Of a DNA stretch of 6,333 nt, positions 1 to 5,658 are shown piece by piece; position 1 is the stretch's first letter, and each line of letters opens with the position of its first letter. Origin of the DNA: Acidobacteriota bacterium (lineage in GTDB: Bacteria; Acidobacteriota; Terriglobia; Terriglobales; Acidobacteriaceae); the NCBI GenBank assembly GCA_021805955.1, contig JAJZDO010001075.1:1-6333 (forward strand), given 5' to 3'. A model generated the notes under the pieces. It saw only the letters and a program-made list of their open reading frames with translations, had not been told where the DNA came from and did no database searches. The position numbers and the translations under genes are program-made.

Positions 1-376
1 AATGCCAGCTCAGCGGAGCGCGCACGCGCGGGCGTATGTGGTCGCCCACCCACTGCACGCCGCTCCCGCTTTTCTCCTCGGTGAAAACATAAAATCCCAC
101 TTCGGACCAGTTCGTAATGCCCTGCGTCAGCTCAATCGTTTCATGTTCCTGGCCTTGCGTCGGCAGCATTCCATACTGAGTGGTGGTGCTGCCCTCCACC
201 GTATAGTTGCTGTGCAATTCCGTCAGCAGCGTCTTGGGAGCGATCGTCTCCGAGGGATACACCTGAATTTCGTAGTTGTTCTGCGCCCTGAGGATTCGCT
301 GAAAACCGAGCAGGAACAGCAGCAGGATTGCCGATTGTAGGAGTCTGCGAGAGTGAGCGGCGGATGGAATCAACAT
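1..376 (-). CDS. Secreted protein of unknown function, N-terminal part (cut by left edge)
   Basis: Reading the minus strand from the ATG at 374-376 gives 125 uninterrupted residues to the window edge; the stop lies outside. The N-terminus is a good signal peptide: a basic n-region (HSRR, residues 8-11), a hydrophobic core (AILLLFLLGF, about 16-25) and a likely cleavage after ILRA (28-31). The mature part begins QNNYEIQVYPSETIAPKT and continues with motifs such as LHSNYTVEG, EHETIELTQG, WSEVGFYVF and GVQWVGDHIRPRV. I associate this pattern with a conserved acidobacterial secreted or outer-membrane protein of unknown role; no enzyme motif is visible. The start is the least certain point: AGGA abuts the ATG with no spacer, and the frame stays open upstream (TTG at 385, GTG at 451). 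The ATG is preferred because it puts the charged n-region in the right place. The complementary strand is also open here but has no protein-like character. Confidence 0.78.
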   Translation of the reverse strand, partial: MLIPSAAHSRRLLQSAILLLFLLGFQRILRAQNNYEIQVYPSETIAPKTLLTELHSNYTVEGSTTTQYGMLPTQGQEHETIELTQGITNWSEVGFYVFTEEKSGSGVQWVGDHIRPRVRAPLSWH

Positions 377-601
377 TCCTGTCAAGTCGTATGCATCCCA
401 GTCGATTTGTTCTAGCCGCTGGCCAACCCCTGTCGGTGTGCCAAGAAACACTGGGTTGGCAATCCGCTCCCCGGCTCTTTCTCTATCCCGTTGTGTATTG
501 GACGCGACAACCAGACAAAAAGTCCCGAAGGTATTTTACTTTCGCGCCTCGGCAACATCCGATCATCTTCGGCGATATGCACCCACAGTGGAATTGAAAG
601 T
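377..601. other. Intergenic region upstream of the partial secreted-protein gene
   Basis: These 225 bases lie between the start of the left-edge gene and the terminator hairpin of the 409-residue propeller gene, so they should hold the promoter of the left-edge gene. A TAAAAT hexamer occurs on the minus strand about 150 bases before the start codon but has no recognisable -35 at 16-18 bases. A TTGTCG with GATAGA 17 bases later is weaker still. I see no convincing promoter, repeat or RNA gene. Short open frames on both strands lack ribosome binding sites and recognisable protein motifs. Confidence 0.5.
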
Positions 602-643
602 TGCAACAGAAAAGGCCCGCGAAAGCGGACCTTTTCTGTTGCA
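602..643 (-). terminator. Strong rho-independent terminator after the 409-residue propeller gene
   Basis: A 14-bp perfect stem (602-615 with 630-643), a single C/A mismatch (616/629), then a 4-bp CCGC/GCGG stem closed by a GAAA tetraloop on the plus strand. The stem holds AACAGAAAAGG on one arm and CCTTTTCTGTT on the other, so either strand gives a GC-rich core followed by a U-rich tail. It lies 29 bases past the TAA at 673-675. Its symmetry would let it stop transcription from both directions. Confidence 0.9.
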
Positions 644-672
644 GCATCGTCTCAGAGTCCGCATGTTCTACA

Positions 673-1902
673 TTACGGAGTAATTTGCTGGACTGGGTGC
701 GTTCCATTGGCCACTGTGGCAATGCAGTCCGGCAACCCGCCAGTGGGAAAGGGACTGTTGAGTACTGTCACCAACACCCCGGTCTTTGGATTGAGCTCGA
801 ATCCCGTCACGGAATTGTCCAGATTGTTCGCCGTGTAGAGGAAGCGCCCATACGCCGGCTCCAGCGCAATGCAGGTCGGTCCTGTCCCCGTTCCATACGC
901 GGCACCCGCTGTCGCCAGAGGGTTGCCAGTCGACGCCTGAATGTTATAGGCACGCACGTCGTTCGAGTTGTAGTTGGTGACGTACAGGAATTTTCCGCGT
1001 GGATCGACCACCATCGCATAGGGAAACAGGTCCGTCGGGAACGGTCCGTTCACCTGCGATTGCAGGGCCCCGCTCGACAGGATGTTGTAGCCGAGGATGA
1101 GATTCTGATACTGGTCGGTCACGTAGAGGAATCGGCCAGTCGGATCGCTGATGATCGCGCTCGGTTTTACGCCCGCCTGAAAATTGTTGGCGGCCAAGGG
1201 AGTCAGCACGCCGGTGGTGTAGTTCACGGAGTAGGCATAAATCGAATGTGTACCCTGGTCCGCCACATACAGATAATTCACGAAATCGGTCGCCGTCACT
1301 CCAATAGGCTGCGAACCGATGACAGGCGTTCCAACAGTAAAGCAGTTTCCATCGTTGCCGGCCACCGGAGTGCCCAGCGACCCATCCGTTTGGCTGATCG
1401 GATATACCACCACGCAGCCTTGCGTGGGAATCGTGTTGGTTGTCAGCGGATTGACGTTGGGAGGCGCCACCCCATTGAATCCCGGCGCATAGCTATCCAC
1501 CACAAACAGGAACTTGCTGCTGGAGTCGATCGTCATGGAAATCGGATACGTGCCGGGCGTGTTATAGGTGTGGGCCTGGTACAGCTTGCCGTCGGTTCCG
1601 ATGTTGAATTCCACCACAGTATTGTCGATTTCATGCACAACGTACAGCCATTTGCTGTTGTTGCTGGCGGAAACGGCCACAGGAAACTGGCCGCCCGACG
1701 GGAAGGGCGAATTCGCCGTCTGCGTAATGGCGCCCGAAACGCTATCGATCGTATACGCGCTGATCGTGCCCTGCGTGCCAGCTGTGTTCAGGGCATACAC
1801 AAACCCGAGCGTGAAACTTGGATTACAGGCTGTCATGCTCAATCCAAGAGCCAGAGATGCAACCAAGGCCAATGTGAGCCGGCCGTATTGACTCCACTTC
1901 AT
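673..1902 (-). CDS. Secreted seven-bladed beta-propeller lipoprotein (lactonase/YVTN-like), 409 residues
   Basis: ATG start at 1900-1902 with AAGGA five bases upstream; TAA stop at 673-675. Residues 1-25 form a lipoprotein-type signal peptide (basic MKWSQYGR, hydrophobic LTLALVASLALGL) ending in the lipobox MTAC, with C26 as the predicted lipidated cysteine. The rest is built from seven repeats of about 45-70 residues, each with a core strand such as FVYAL (35), WLYVV (85), FLFVV (131), YLYVA (210), FLYVT (258), FLYVT (305) and FLYTA (354), usually followed by a polar turn and a strand ending in a TGxL-type turn. This is the pattern of the lactonase/YVTN seven-bladed propeller fold. The fold is shared with bacterial 6-phosphogluconolactonase, but that enzyme is cytoplasmic and this protein is exported, so lactonase activity should not be assumed; binding or scaffolding is equally possible. 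It is a tandem paralogue of the 446-residue protein encoded just upstream. Confidence 0.93.
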   Translation of the reverse strand: MKWSQYGRLTLALVASLALGLSMTACNPSFTLGFVYALNTAGTQGTISAYTIDSVSGAITQTANSPFPSGGQFPVAVSASNNSKWLYVVHEIDNTVVEFNIGTDGKLYQAHTYNTPGTYPISMTIDSSSKFLFVVDSYAPGFNGVAPPNVNPLTTNTIPTQGCVVVYPISQTDGSLGTPVAGNDGNCFTVGTPVIGSQPIGVTATDFVNYLYVADQGTHSIYAYSVNYTTGVLTPLAANNFQAGVKPSAIISDPTGRFLYVTDQYQNLILGYNILSSGALQSQVNGPFPTDLFPYAMVVDPRGKFLYVTNYNSNDVRAYNIQASTGNPLATAGAAYGTGTGPTCIALEPAYGRFLYTANNLDNSVTGFELNPKTGVLVTVLNSPFPTGGLPDCIATVANGTHPVQQITP

Positions 1903-2110
1903 GCGATTCCTTTGTCCCCGGCTTTGGATTCAGCAACGAGGGTAGATTCCTTGCTTATACCTTGTGGGGTTGTTCCCGTTTGTATTGTAAAAGCGCCAAC
2001 CGGCTTTCTGCTAGCGCTCCGCCTGAAAAGGCGGCGAATTGCGAATTAGTTTCTCCAGGCACAGTTTGGAATATTGCAGCCCCTGGATTCTCCATCGAGA
2101 GAAGCGGAAA
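1903..2110 (-). promoter_or_regulatory. Leader/promoter region of the 409-residue propeller gene
   Basis: On the minus strand this spacer holds GCTTTTACAAT (1984-1994), containing a TACAAT -10-like hexamer (1984-1989), 81 bases before the start codon. Directly upstream of it is GCCGGTTGGC (1995-2004). Both words recur before the paralogous gene. No good -35 lies at 16-18 bases here (AGCAGA or TAGCAG). A second -10-like hexamer, TATAAG (1954-1959), also lacks a -35. A small perfect hairpin (CCGCCT-GAAA-AGGCGG, 2019-2034) lies further upstream. The promoter call rests mainly on the conservation between the two leaders. Confidence 0.42.
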
Positions 2111-2130
2111 GGGCCTCCTCGCAGAGGCCC
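2111..2130 (-). terminator. Probable rho-independent terminator after the 446-residue propeller gene
   Basis: A perfect 7-bp GC-rich stem, GGGCCTC (2111-2117) with GAGGCCC (2124-2130), and a 6-base loop. It starts 23 bases past the TAA stop. On the minus strand it is followed by TTTCCGCTT, a short and imperfect U-tract, so termination may be only partial. It separates the two propeller genes into different transcription units. Confidence 0.72.
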
Positions 2131-2153
2131 CAAACAATCCTTCATCCATCTCT

Positions 2154-3494
2154 TTAGTACGTACGGCTCGTCACCACTACGAAGGTTGGCTGCCCAACCG
2201 TGGGAAATGTGGTGCCCTTGAACATATTGGACAACTGACCGTTGGTAGCGCCCATGATGTGTCCGGTAATCGTATTGCTGTTGTGGTCGGCGGTATACAG
2301 ATACTGGTTGGTTGGATCGATCACCATCCAGACCGGTCCCGATCCCGTCGGAAATGGGTTGCTTCCGGAAGAAACGGGAAGCTGTTGCAACTGTCCATTT
2401 GCGGTGCTGATCGTGAAGGCCGAGATCGAACTGTTGGGCTGAAAAATCGAATTCGGGCCGTAGTTCGCAACATAAAGGAATTGTGCGTTCGAGTTCGAAA
2501 TGATCGCGTCTGGATAGAGAGTGTTGGGGACGTTAGGAGTGATGGGAGGCACGTTGTTCGTCGGACCTCCGACCAGAATCTGCAACACGCCTCCTGGGCC
2601 TATCTGGAACGGGAGAATTCGTCCGGGGTTGGCGCCCAGCGCGTTATCCGCAATATAGACGTATTTTCCACCCGCCGAGAGTGCGATGGTGCTCGCCGCG
2701 CCCGGCTGGATGCCCAGAGTCAGCGGCGCGTTCTGGGTAAGAGTCAACTGACCGTCCGTTGTGTTGATGGCATACAGGAAAACATCCGGCGTCACGCATG
2801 GGGAGGTTGACGGGGCTTTGACGCAGGCTGGTGGAGGAGTGACCAGGTTTGGATTGTACGCCTGATCCAACACATACAAATAACCGCCGGCGGCCACCAG
2901 TTGCACCGGGTTGTAATTCACCGTAAAGTACGGCAGTTGCGAGCCATTGGTGTTAAACGTGTTCTGGTTGGTGATCAGCGTCAGCTTGCCGCTGCTCGGG
3001 TCGATGGCAAAGACCGTGACATCGCCGCGGCCGGCATTCTGGTCCACGCCGTTAATGTAATCCGGAGGAGCAACTTGATCCAGAACAAACAGATAATTTC
3101 CCGCCGGAGCCAGAGCCAGGGCCACCGGATTGATGCCGGAGGTGAAGTAGGTGTGCTGAAAAGCAATGACACCACCGCCGCCGATCGTATAGATGGAAAC
3201 ATTGCCAGATCCGACAACGCCCTTCGTTCCCTGGCTGACCACCGCAAGAAAGCGTCCACCGGGAATGATCGCCGCCTGCATAGGAATTCCGCCGGCGTTT
3301 GCAAACGGCGAACCGGTCACCGGCGTCAAGTAACCAAAGTCGTGGTCAATCTTATATGCGCCAATCTGATTGAACTGCGCTCCCGTCACGTACATGTAAC
3401 CGGTGGTGTAGACGCCGCAGCAGGTGATGCTCAGCCCCAGGACCACTGAACCAATCAACGCCAGAGCGACACGGCTATACTTCCAAAACTTCAT
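2154..3494 (-). CDS. Secreted seven-bladed beta-propeller protein (lactonase/YVTN-like), 446 residues
   Basis: ATG start at 3492-3494 with GAAGGA five bases upstream; TAA stop at 2154-2156. Residues 1-25 resemble the export signal of its paralogue (MKFWKYSRVALALIGSVVLGLS). The lipobox position reads ITC-C26, with cysteine instead of the usual Ala/Gly/Ser at -1, so lipidation at C26 is plausible but atypical. Seven blades can be traced by their core strands: YMYVT (33), FLAVV (82), YLFVL (134), YLYVL (205), YVYIA (278), FLYVA (339), YLYTA (398). Turns such as PSSGKLTL, TTDGQLTL and TANGQLQQL are typical of this propeller class. Long loops lie at about 140-158, 211-236 (with C224 and C233, a possible disulfide) and 345-356; they account for most of the extra length over the 409-residue paralogue. 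No catalytic residues can be assigned. Role unknown: binding, adhesion or an uncharacterised lactonase are all possible. Confidence 0.93.
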   Translation of the reverse strand: MKFWKYSRVALALIGSVVLGLSITCCGVYTTGYMYVTGAQFNQIGAYKIDHDFGYLTPVTGSPFANAGGIPMQAAIIPGGRFLAVVSQGTKGVVGSGNVSIYTIGGGGVIAFQHTYFTSGINPVALALAPAGNYLFVLDQVAPPDYINGVDQNAGRGDVTVFAIDPSSGKLTLITNQNTFNTNGSQLPYFTVNYNPVQLVAAGGYLYVLDQAYNPNLVTPPPACVKAPSTSPCVTPDVFLYAINTTDGQLTLTQNAPLTLGIQPGAASTIALSAGGKYVYIADNALGANPGRILPFQIGPGGVLQILVGGPTNNVPPITPNVPNTLYPDAIISNSNAQFLYVANYGPNSIFQPNSSISAFTISTANGQLQQLPVSSGSNPFPTGSGPVWMVIDPTNQYLYTADHNSNTITGHIMGATNGQLSNMFKGTTFPTVGQPTFVVVTSRTY

Positions 3495-3577
3495 GTGTAT
3501 CCTTCAACCTCTTGGTCTTGGGTGCGACGTAGAGGACTGCCAACGCAGAATTTGATGTCTGGATTGCTTGCTCTCCA

Positions 3578-3612
3578 ATTGTAAAAGCCCTGACCTGTTT
3601 GTGCCAACCGGC
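3578..3612 (-). promoter_or_regulatory. Candidate sigma-70-type promoter of the 446-residue propeller gene
   Basis: On the minus strand TTGGCA (3602-3607; 5 of 6 to TTGACA) is followed after 18 bases by TACAAT (3578-3583; 5 of 6 to TATAAT), 83 bases before the ATG. TACAAT sits in GCTTTTACAAT (3578-3588) and the -35 overlaps GCCGGTTGGC (3603-3612). Both words also occur upstream of the paralogous gene, but with different spacing between them (14 bases here, none there). The expected transcript leader is about 75 bases. Confidence 0.5.
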
Positions 3613-3737
3613 CGCGAACTTTAAAACACGAGCGCCCCATGGTTGCGGACGGTCGCCAACCGCCGATCGAAAACCCGATGAGAATTGCGCGGATGCGAAC
3701 GAGGTGGATTTTCAATGCAACGTGGAACTCGGCGATC

Positions 3738-3830
3738 CAGCTCTGCAGCTCTGTATCGGGGCACGACTTCAGGGGCCCGTCCTGAGCGCAGCCGAAGTGT
3801 GCCGTACGCGGTTTGAAAAAAATCAGCGGG
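3738..3830. repeat. Palindromic intergenic element, possible dispersed repeat
   Basis: GGCACGACTTC (3760-3770) pairs with GAAGTGTGCC (3794-3803) as a 10-bp stem with one bulged G, around a 23-base loop. On the minus strand this is preceded by CTGAAGCCCGCTGA and a run of seven T (3816-3822), and followed by GTGCCCCGATACA. An exact 8-base tandem (CAGCTCTG twice, 3738-3753) adjoins it. The words 'TGAAGCCCGC' and 'TGAAGxCGTGCCC.GATACA' resemble a palindromic repeat I remember as common between genes in Acidobacteriota; only one copy is visible, so this is a resemblance. There is no canonical terminator directly after the MCE gene: the T-run lacks a stem in front of it. Confidence 0.4.
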
Positions 3831-3874
3831 CTTCAGATCATGAGGGACGTCCTGTCGTCGTAGGCAGACGCGCG

Positions 3875-4951
3875 CTAAAAGATGTGCAACCGGATCACAA
3901 GGTATTTTTTCGGATTGGCGCGAACGGCCTGGAGAAGATTCCGCATCTCCACCACCGCCTGATCGCTGTTGTTGTACAAGGAAGGATCGTGCAGCAGCTT
4001 GCCCATCGTTCCCTGGCCTGCATCCGCGCGCTTCAAGATCGACTGTAAACTGGAAACCGTCAAGCTGACCTTGTTCCGGAACGCCTGGTCCTTCGTCAGC
4101 ATCCCCAGGGTGCCCTTGCCTTCGTCGATTTGTGTCATCATCCGGTTGGCTTGCGCCGCCGTCCTATTCATGTTGTTGTACAGGGCATCGTCCTTCAGCA
4201 GTTTGCCCACGGTACCTTTGCCGGAATCGATCTCGTCCACAATGGTCTGCAGCCGCGTGATGGTATCGTTGGCGCGATTGTACAGCGTGTCATCCTCCAC
4301 CAGCTTGCCCAGCGTTCCTTGGCCTTTGTTGATCGCGGTAACCGTGTCCTGCAACTGTGTGAGGGTTGTGACCGCGTGTTTGTAGAGGTCGGGATTGTTA
4401 ATGAACATGCCCAGGGAACCCTTGCTGGTACCCAGCGCATCGGCCATCGTATTCAACTTCGCCAGAATCACATTCGCCTGCTGAATCGTGCTCTGGCTCG
4501 ACACGATCACATCGGACAGGCTCGGCGTCTGGAGTATTGGCACTTCGTCGCCGTTGGCCAGCGGCGGCCCTGTAGCGTGGGAGCTGTCCAGGTCCACAAA
4601 GGTGTCTCCCAGCACACCCGCCGTGGATAGAGATGCCGTGGTGTCTTTGTGTAGCGCATCCTTGTAGTTCAGGCCCAGGCTCATAATCGCTTCCACTGGA
4701 GTCAGCTCTCGCCCAGGAACAATAATGATCTTCTTCACCGAACCGATGGTGACGCCCTGTAGATTTACCGGAGCACCCGGCTTCAGGCCGGCAGCGTTCA
4801 CAAAAAAAGAGTGCACGACGATGTGCCGACTGAAGATGCCGCCGGTACTTCCCGACATAAGCGAAACCAGCAATGTCAGCGCCGAAAGAGCCACAATGAC
4901 CAGGACGCCAACCTTCAATTGCGACCAACGAACCTCGTGCTGATTTGGCAC
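3875..4951 (-). CDS. MCE/MlaD-domain lipid-transport protein with five 34-residue C-terminal repeats
   Basis: 358 residues, GTG start, TAG stop. Residues 1-12 are cytoplasmic, about 13-33 form one hydrophobic anchor (VGVLVIVALSALTLLVSLM), and about 42-140 are a single MCE domain with the family hallmarks AGLKPGAPVNLQGVTIGSV (54-72) and LSTAGVLGDTFVDL (108-121). MCE proteins form rings in the periplasm that pass phospholipids or other hydrophobic molecules between membranes, usually with an MlaE-type permease and MlaF-type ATPase. Neither is encoded here, so partners must lie elsewhere. The C-terminal half has five copies of a G-x-G-[ST]-x-G-[KM]-[LF]-x-x-[DN]-x-x-[LF] motif at 176, 210, 244, 278 and 312, exactly 34 residues apart, joined by about 17-residue probably helical segments. 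This suggests an extended helical stalk or tube beyond the ring. The C-terminus is NPKKYLVIRLHIF. The 380 bases to the next gene and 224 bases before it suggest a single-gene unit. Confidence 0.94.
   Translation of the reverse strand: MPNQHEVRWSQLKVGVLVIVALSALTLLVSLMSGSTGGIFSRHIVVHSFFVNAAGLKPGAPVNLQGVTIGSVKKIIIVPGRELTPVEAIMSLGLNYKDALHKDTTASLSTAGVLGDTFVDLDSSHATGPPLANGDEVPILQTPSLSDVIVSSQSTIQQANVILAKLNTMADALGTSKGSLGMFINNPDLYKHAVTTLTQLQDTVTAINKGQGTLGKLVEDDTLYNRANDTITRLQTIVDEIDSGKGTVGKLLKDDALYNNMNRTAAQANRMMTQIDEGKGTLGMLTKDQAFRNKVSLTVSSLQSILKRADAGQGTMGKLLHDPSLYNNSDQAVVEMRNLLQAVRANPKKYLVIRLHIF
3917..4426 (-). repeat. Five in-frame 102-bp coding repeats in the MCE gene
   Basis: The conserved turn (plus-strand GCCCA or CCCCA words) recurs near 4001, 4103, 4205, 4307 and 4409, exactly 102 bp apart. 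The copies are diverged at DNA level but keep protein motif and spacing, with no insertion or deletion. This points to old duplication under structural constraint rather than recent slippage. Confidence 0.88.
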
Positions 4952-4956
4952 AGCTT

Positions 4957-4961
4957 CTCCT
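4957..4961 (-). promoter_or_regulatory. Ribosome binding site fixing the GTG start of the MCE gene
   Basis: AGGAG on the minus strand, five bases (AAGCT) before the GTG at 4949-4951. An in-frame TAA (4964-4966) lies just upstream, so no longer N-terminus is possible, and the hydrophobic anchor begins about 12 residues in. Together these settle the non-ATG start. Confidence 0.85.
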
Positions 4962-4978
4962 GGTTAGAGCGGGCTGAT

Positions 4979-5006
4979 CGGACGGGTACGATGCACCCAC
5001 CGTCCG
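4979..5006 (-). other. Leader hairpin before the MCE gene
   Basis: CGGACGG (4979-4985) pairs perfectly with CCGTCCG (5000-5006) around a 14-base loop, ending about 17 bases before the ribosome binding site. There is no U-tract, so it is not a normal terminator. It could be a leader structure influencing translation or mRNA stability, or chance. Confidence 0.35.
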
Positions 5007-5069
5007 ACTGAATACGTCGAGCATAGCAGAGGATTCCCCACATCTCGATGCTCTTGGATATGGCGCCAA

Positions 5070-5098
5070 CGCATATCGATGCGATTTCTCCCCGTCAA
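5070..5098 (-). promoter_or_regulatory. Possible promoter of the MCE gene
   Basis: Minus strand TTGACG (5093-5098; 5 of 6 to the -35 consensus) is followed after 17 bases by TATGCG (5070-5075; only 3 of 6 to the -10). It lies 118 bases or more before the GTG. A TATGCT further downstream is a somewhat better -10 but has no -35. Confidence 0.27.
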
Positions 5099-5175
5099 CT
5101 GCAAAAATCGCTGTTGCCAGCCGCTCTTTGTGCTGTCCGCGATACATCTTCCCGGCATGGGAAGTCCCGACTGCT

Positions 5176-5553
5176 TTAATCTTCCAATAAAACTTGCGCC
5201 CACGCCTGGGTGCGGGAATGGCTCAGTGAAATCACGGCATTCCGCACCCCTAATCTCCCGGCGAACGCGGCAGCGCGTCCATGGAACAGCAAAGAAGGTC
5301 GCCCGTTCGCTGCGCGAACCACCTCAATATCGCACCAGCCGATCCCTTGCTGGATTCCGGTACCTAATGCCTTCGCCGCCGCCTCCTTGGCGGCAAATCG
5401 GGCCGCAAAGCTCTCCGCTCCATTTCGCTTGCTGCGGCAATAGCGAATTTCCTCCGGCAGATAGATGCGCTGGCAGAATCGGTCTCCGTAGCGCGCCAGC
5501 ACCTGCTCAATGCGCACGATTTCAATCATGTCCACGCCGCTTCCAACAATCAT
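5176..5553 (-). CDS. acpS: Holo-[acyl-carrier-protein] synthase
   Basis: 125 residues, the normal length for AcpS, from ATG (5551-5553) to TAA (5176-5178). The enzyme transfers 4'-phosphopantetheine from coenzyme A to a serine of apo-acyl-carrier protein, activating it for fatty acid synthesis in the cytoplasm; it works as a trimer with Mg2+. The N-terminal GSGVDMIEIVRIE carries the metal-binding Asp (D8) and the conserved Arg (R14). The second signature, FAARFAAKEAAAKALGTG (49-66), supplies E57 and K61. NGRP (83-86) and the C-terminal SLSHS (109-113) are also typical. All key residues are intact. The ribosome binding site is weak: no clear purine-rich word precedes the ATG, so translation could be inefficient or start on a short leader. 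It lies 105 bp downstream of recG, an arrangement unlike the pdxJ-acpS pairing of many Proteobacteria. Confidence 0.96.
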   Translation of the reverse strand: MIVGSGVDMIEIVRIEQVLARYGDRFCQRIYLPEEIRYCRSKRNGAESFAARFAAKEAAAKALGTGIQQGIGWCDIEVVRAANGRPSLLFHGRAAAFAGRLGVRNAVISLSHSRTQAWAQVLLED

Positions 5554-5588
5554 GGCAGCACGGTATCACATCGGCAGAATCCGGGTGC

Positions 5589-5614
5589 CCCAGGTCTCGA
5601 CTGTGAGACCTGGG
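5589..5614. repeat. Perfect 10-bp hairpin between recG and acpS
   Basis: CCCAGGTCTC (5589-5598) and GAGACCTGGG (5605-5614) are exact inverted copies around a 6-base loop, 44 bases past the recG stop. On the minus strand it is followed by GGCACCCGG, not a U-run, so it is a poor intrinsic terminator. The form (GAGACCTGGGGCACCCG) resembles short palindromic elements that I recall scattered between genes in this phylum, but only this copy is in the window. It may protect the recG mRNA 3' end or attenuate read-through into acpS. Confidence 0.55.
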
Positions 5615-5658
5615 TTCTCCAGTCCTGATCCACGAGTCACCCAATCACTTCGCTGACC

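Noticed and set aside
2..340. 112-codon plus-strand frame at the left edge
   Set aside because: The minus strand here encodes a signal peptide and a coherent secreted domain; the plus frame has no protein-like pattern.
425..448. TGGCAC...TTGG on the minus strand, resembling a sigma-54 (-24/-12) promoter
   Set aside because: The spacing is too long and the -12 element reads TTGG rather than TTGC.
601..2049. 482-codon open frame on the plus strand, antisense to the 409-residue propeller gene
   Set aside because: It begins with a TTG inside the terminator hairpin, is rich in Arg, His, Val and Ile as expected of a reverse-frame shadow, has no domain pattern, and the opposite strand encodes a clear seven-bladed propeller.
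1962..2810. 282-codon plus-strand open frame across the propeller-propeller junction
   Set aside because: It crosses a terminator and a gene end, and its product is again Arg/Val-rich with no motif; a shadow of the 446-residue gene.
3491..3715. 74-codon minus-strand frame whose TGA overlaps the ATG of the 446-residue propeller
   Set aside because: The stop/start overlap looked like translational coupling, but the frame starts with TTG without a ribosome binding site and runs through the candidate promoter at 3578-3612, so it would be only partly transcribed.
3816..3822. Run of seven T on the minus strand after the MCE gene, considered as a terminator tail
   Set aside because: No stable stem lies immediately before it on the transcribed strand.
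4398..5147. 249-codon minus-strand frame overlapping the MCE gene
   Set aside because: It is in another frame over the MCE anchor and domain, with no recognisable motif and no ribosome binding site; the MCE frame has all the family signatures.
4964..5203. 79-codon minus-strand frame between acpS and the MCE gene
   Set aside because: It overlaps the end of acpS, has no motif, and spans the leader hairpin and candidate promoter; no evidence that it is coding.
5079..5606. 175-codon plus-strand frame opposite acpS
   Set aside because: Pro/Arg/Ser-rich shadow of acpS; it also runs through the recG-acpS hairpin.
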